Shown here in pieces: positions 9,167 through 10,126 of a stretch of 10,126 bases of DNA. Each line of letters opens with the position of its first letter. Position 1 is the first letter of the stretch. The notes under the pieces were generated by a model that ran no database searches, was not told where the DNA came from, and was given only the letters and a program-made list of their open reading frames with translations. The stretch lies in the NCBI GenBank assembly GCA_035264765.1, contig DATFPQ010000187.1, forward strand, positions 1 to 10,126, written 5' to 3'. The stretch is from DATFPQ01 sp035264765. GTDB lineage: Bacteria; Actinomycetota; Actinomycetes; Actinomycetales; Angustibacteraceae. The position numbers and the translations under genes are program-made.

Positions 9167-9399
9167 GATCGGAGCCCCTCATGAGTCGGGTACAGCAACT
9201 CCGCATTGCCGAACCCGCGGGTGGCCAGTGCAGGTGTGCCGATGCGGATGCCGGAGCTCACTATCGGCGGCCGCGGGTCGAACGGGACGGCGTTGCGGTT
9301 GACCGTGATGCCGACCTGGTGGAGGCGGTCCTCACCCTGCTGGCCGTCGAGGTCGGAGTCGCGCAGGTCGACAGACGGCGTGCGACTGGTCCGCAGAGC
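9163..9399 (-). pseudogene. glyA: Broken glyA: C-terminal fragment of serine hydroxymethyltransferase
   Basis: An open frame of 78 residues between stops at 9400-9402 and 9163-9165. About 56 of these (9205-9372) clearly match the serine hydroxymethyltransferase family: VDLRDSDLDGQQGEDRLHQVGITVNRNAVPFDPRPPIVSSGIRIGTPALATRGFGNAE, including the conserved ITVNRNAVPFDPRPP and SGIRIGTPALATRGF. The upstream ~330 residues, with the PLP lysine, are missing, and after GFGNAE the usual C-terminal tail of roughly 30-40 residues is replaced by a short unrelated end (LLYPTHEGLRS). No ATG begins the frame, so an active product is not possible. The intact enzyme interconverts serine with glycine plus 5,10-methylene-THF and often precedes soxB in actinobacterial sarcosine operons. 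The last codons contain the soxB ribosome binding site, and the TGA overlaps the soxB ATG as ATGA. Confidence 0.88.
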
Positions 9400-9737
9400 T
9401 CATCTGCGCCTCCGTTCGTGGCCGGTGTTACCCGACAGCGTGACCTCCCCCTAGTCCTGGGACAAGATTCGGTTCGACACCCAGCACGCGTGCAGATGGA
9501 CGCAACGTTATGCCCAGGCCGCTTCTGGGTGTGCACGGTGGCCCGGATCGCCCGGGGCACGGACTGACGGCGGGGATAGAGGCGGCGACAGGACGGCGTG
9601 GGCGGGACATCCGGAGCCAGGGCTCAGCCGCTGGGGGCTATGGCACTCGCCGTCGAGCTCGAGGTCCCCCGTCGACAAGGGCACGGCATGAATTGCCACC
9701 CAACGAGCAGCAGGCACGTCGTGACCACGTCCGGAAC
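9400..9737. other. Intergenic stretch with nothing recognised
   Basis: This lies between the glyA remnant and the divergent molybdopterin oxidoreductase gene and must hold the sox operon promoter unless that lies within the remnant. I looked on both strands for further glyA sequence, a tRNA, a glycine riboswitch core and strong sigma-70-type promoter boxes and found none I could defend. Open frames crossing it are arginine/proline-rich shadows. Confidence 0.5.
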
Positions 9738-9743
9738 TACCGT
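9738..9743 (+). promoter_or_regulatory. Possible -10 box for leaderless transcription
   Basis: TACCGT fits the actinobacterial TANNNT -10 pattern and ends six bases before the A of the ATG at 9750, the spacing expected if transcription begins at the start codon itself. A recognisable ribosome binding site is missing, which agrees with leaderless translation. No good -35 box is seen, so this is weak. Confidence 0.25.
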
Positions 9744-9749
9744 GGACGG

Positions 9750-10126
9750 ATGACCGGTCGGCTGGCCAACGTCGCGCTGCTGGTGGTGGTCCCTCTCGCC
9801 GCGGCGTCCGGCCTGGGCATGTTCCTCCTCGGCAGCGGACCGGTGCTGGCGGTCGCCGTGCTGCACGGGCTCGTCGGCCTCGCCGTCGTGGTCCTGGTCC
9901 CGTGGAAGTCGGTGGTCGTGCGGCGCGGGCTGAAGCGCGCCCGGGGCGCGCGCCTGACGACGTCGCTGGCGCTCGCGGCCGTGGTCGTCCTGGCCCTCGT
10001 CACGGGCGTGGCGCACCTCGGTGGGGTGCTGGTGGCCGGGTCTCCTCTGACATCGATGCAGCTGCACGTCGGCGCCGGCATCGCGGCCGCGGTCCTGACG
10101 CTCGTCCACGCTCGTCACCGACGCGT
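9750..10126 (+). CDS. N-terminal membrane domain of a probable molybdopterin-dependent oxidoreductase (partial)
   Basis: The gene runs off the right edge; 125 residues are visible. They form a very hydrophobic domain with four likely membrane helices at about residues 6-28, 31-52, 70-90 and 103-120, separated by an Arg/Lys-rich loop (KSVVVRRGLKRARGAR) that should face the cytoplasm. Histidines at 39, 106 and 120 lie in or at the ends of helices and could bind heme b, as in cytochrome b561-like domains. The segment VLVPWKSVVVRRGL resembles the N-terminus of actinobacterial membrane-anchored oxidoreductases with a sulfite-oxidase-type molybdopterin domain beyond this point; that domain is outside the window, so the catalytic function is inferred. 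I chose ATG 9750; there is only a weak GTGGACGG before it. It is transcribed away from the sox operon. Alternative: a stand-alone four-helix heme or DUF membrane protein. Confidence 0.65.
   Translation, partial: MTGRLANVALLVVVPLAAASGLGMFLLGSGPVLAVAVLHGLVGLAVVVLVPWKSVVVRRGLKRARGARLTTSLALAAVVVLALVTGVAHLGGVLVAGSPLTSMQLHVGAGIAAAVLTLVHARHRR

Noticed and set aside
9391..9429. Possible further glyA residues in another minus-strand frame (TNGGADEL, compare TGGTDVHL)
   Set aside because: Only a few residues agree and a frameshift with extra bases would be needed before VDLR. Too short to claim without an alignment.
9460..9500. GGTTCGACACCC, resembling a tRNA T-arm or attachment site
   Set aside because: The bases flanking the loop do not form a five-pair stem and no other tRNA arms are present.
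9624..10118. Minus-strand open frame rich in Arg, His, Gln and Asp opposite the molybdopterin gene
   Set aside because: The plus-strand frame shows regular membrane helices and strong third-position G/C bias; the minus frame is its antisense shadow.

Overview
This window is high-GC DNA, most likely from an actinomycete (Actinomycetota). Genes are closely packed with G/C-rich third codon positions, GTG starts are used, and the gene content is typical of the group: an actinobacterial-type aminopeptidase N, a heterotetrameric sarcosine oxidase operon in soxB-soxD-soxA-soxG order, and a membrane-anchored molybdopterin oxidoreductase. Genus cannot be fixed from the sequence alone. All recognised genes are on the minus strand except the last one, which is on the plus strand and runs off the right edge.

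Layout. 1-721: no recognisable intact gene; a nested inverted repeat near the left edge and what may be a decayed, frameshifted reading frame. 722-1213 (-): single-domain cupin. 1379-3862 (-): pepN, an M1 zinc aminopeptidase with all catalytic motifs. 3863-4053: short gap with a hairpin just upstream of the pepN ribosome binding site. 4054-4188 (-): the first ~20 codons of L-serine dehydratase (sdaA) joined to unrelated sequence, a broken gene. 4179-9166 (-): intact soxG, soxA, soxD and soxB, transcribed in the order B-D-A-G with overlapping or nearly touching ends. 9163-9399 (-): an internal piece of serine hydroxymethyltransferase (glyA), also broken. About 9400-9749: nothing recognised. 9750-10126 (+): N-terminal membrane part of a probable molybdopterin-dependent oxidoreductase, divergent from the sox operon.

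How the genes work together. SoxBDAG oxidises sarcosine to glycine, passes the methyl carbon to tetrahydrofolate as 5,10-methylene-THF, and makes H2O2. In intact versions of this operon GlyA combines glycine and methylene-THF into serine and SdaA deaminates serine to pyruvate. Here the oxidase core is complete, but both flanking downstream-pathway genes survive only as fragments, one on each side. This is the most interesting feature of the window: an operon reduced to its first reaction, or an oxidase cassette captured with torn edges. I did not find a novel defence, CRISPR or mobile system, and no tRNA or rRNA gene.
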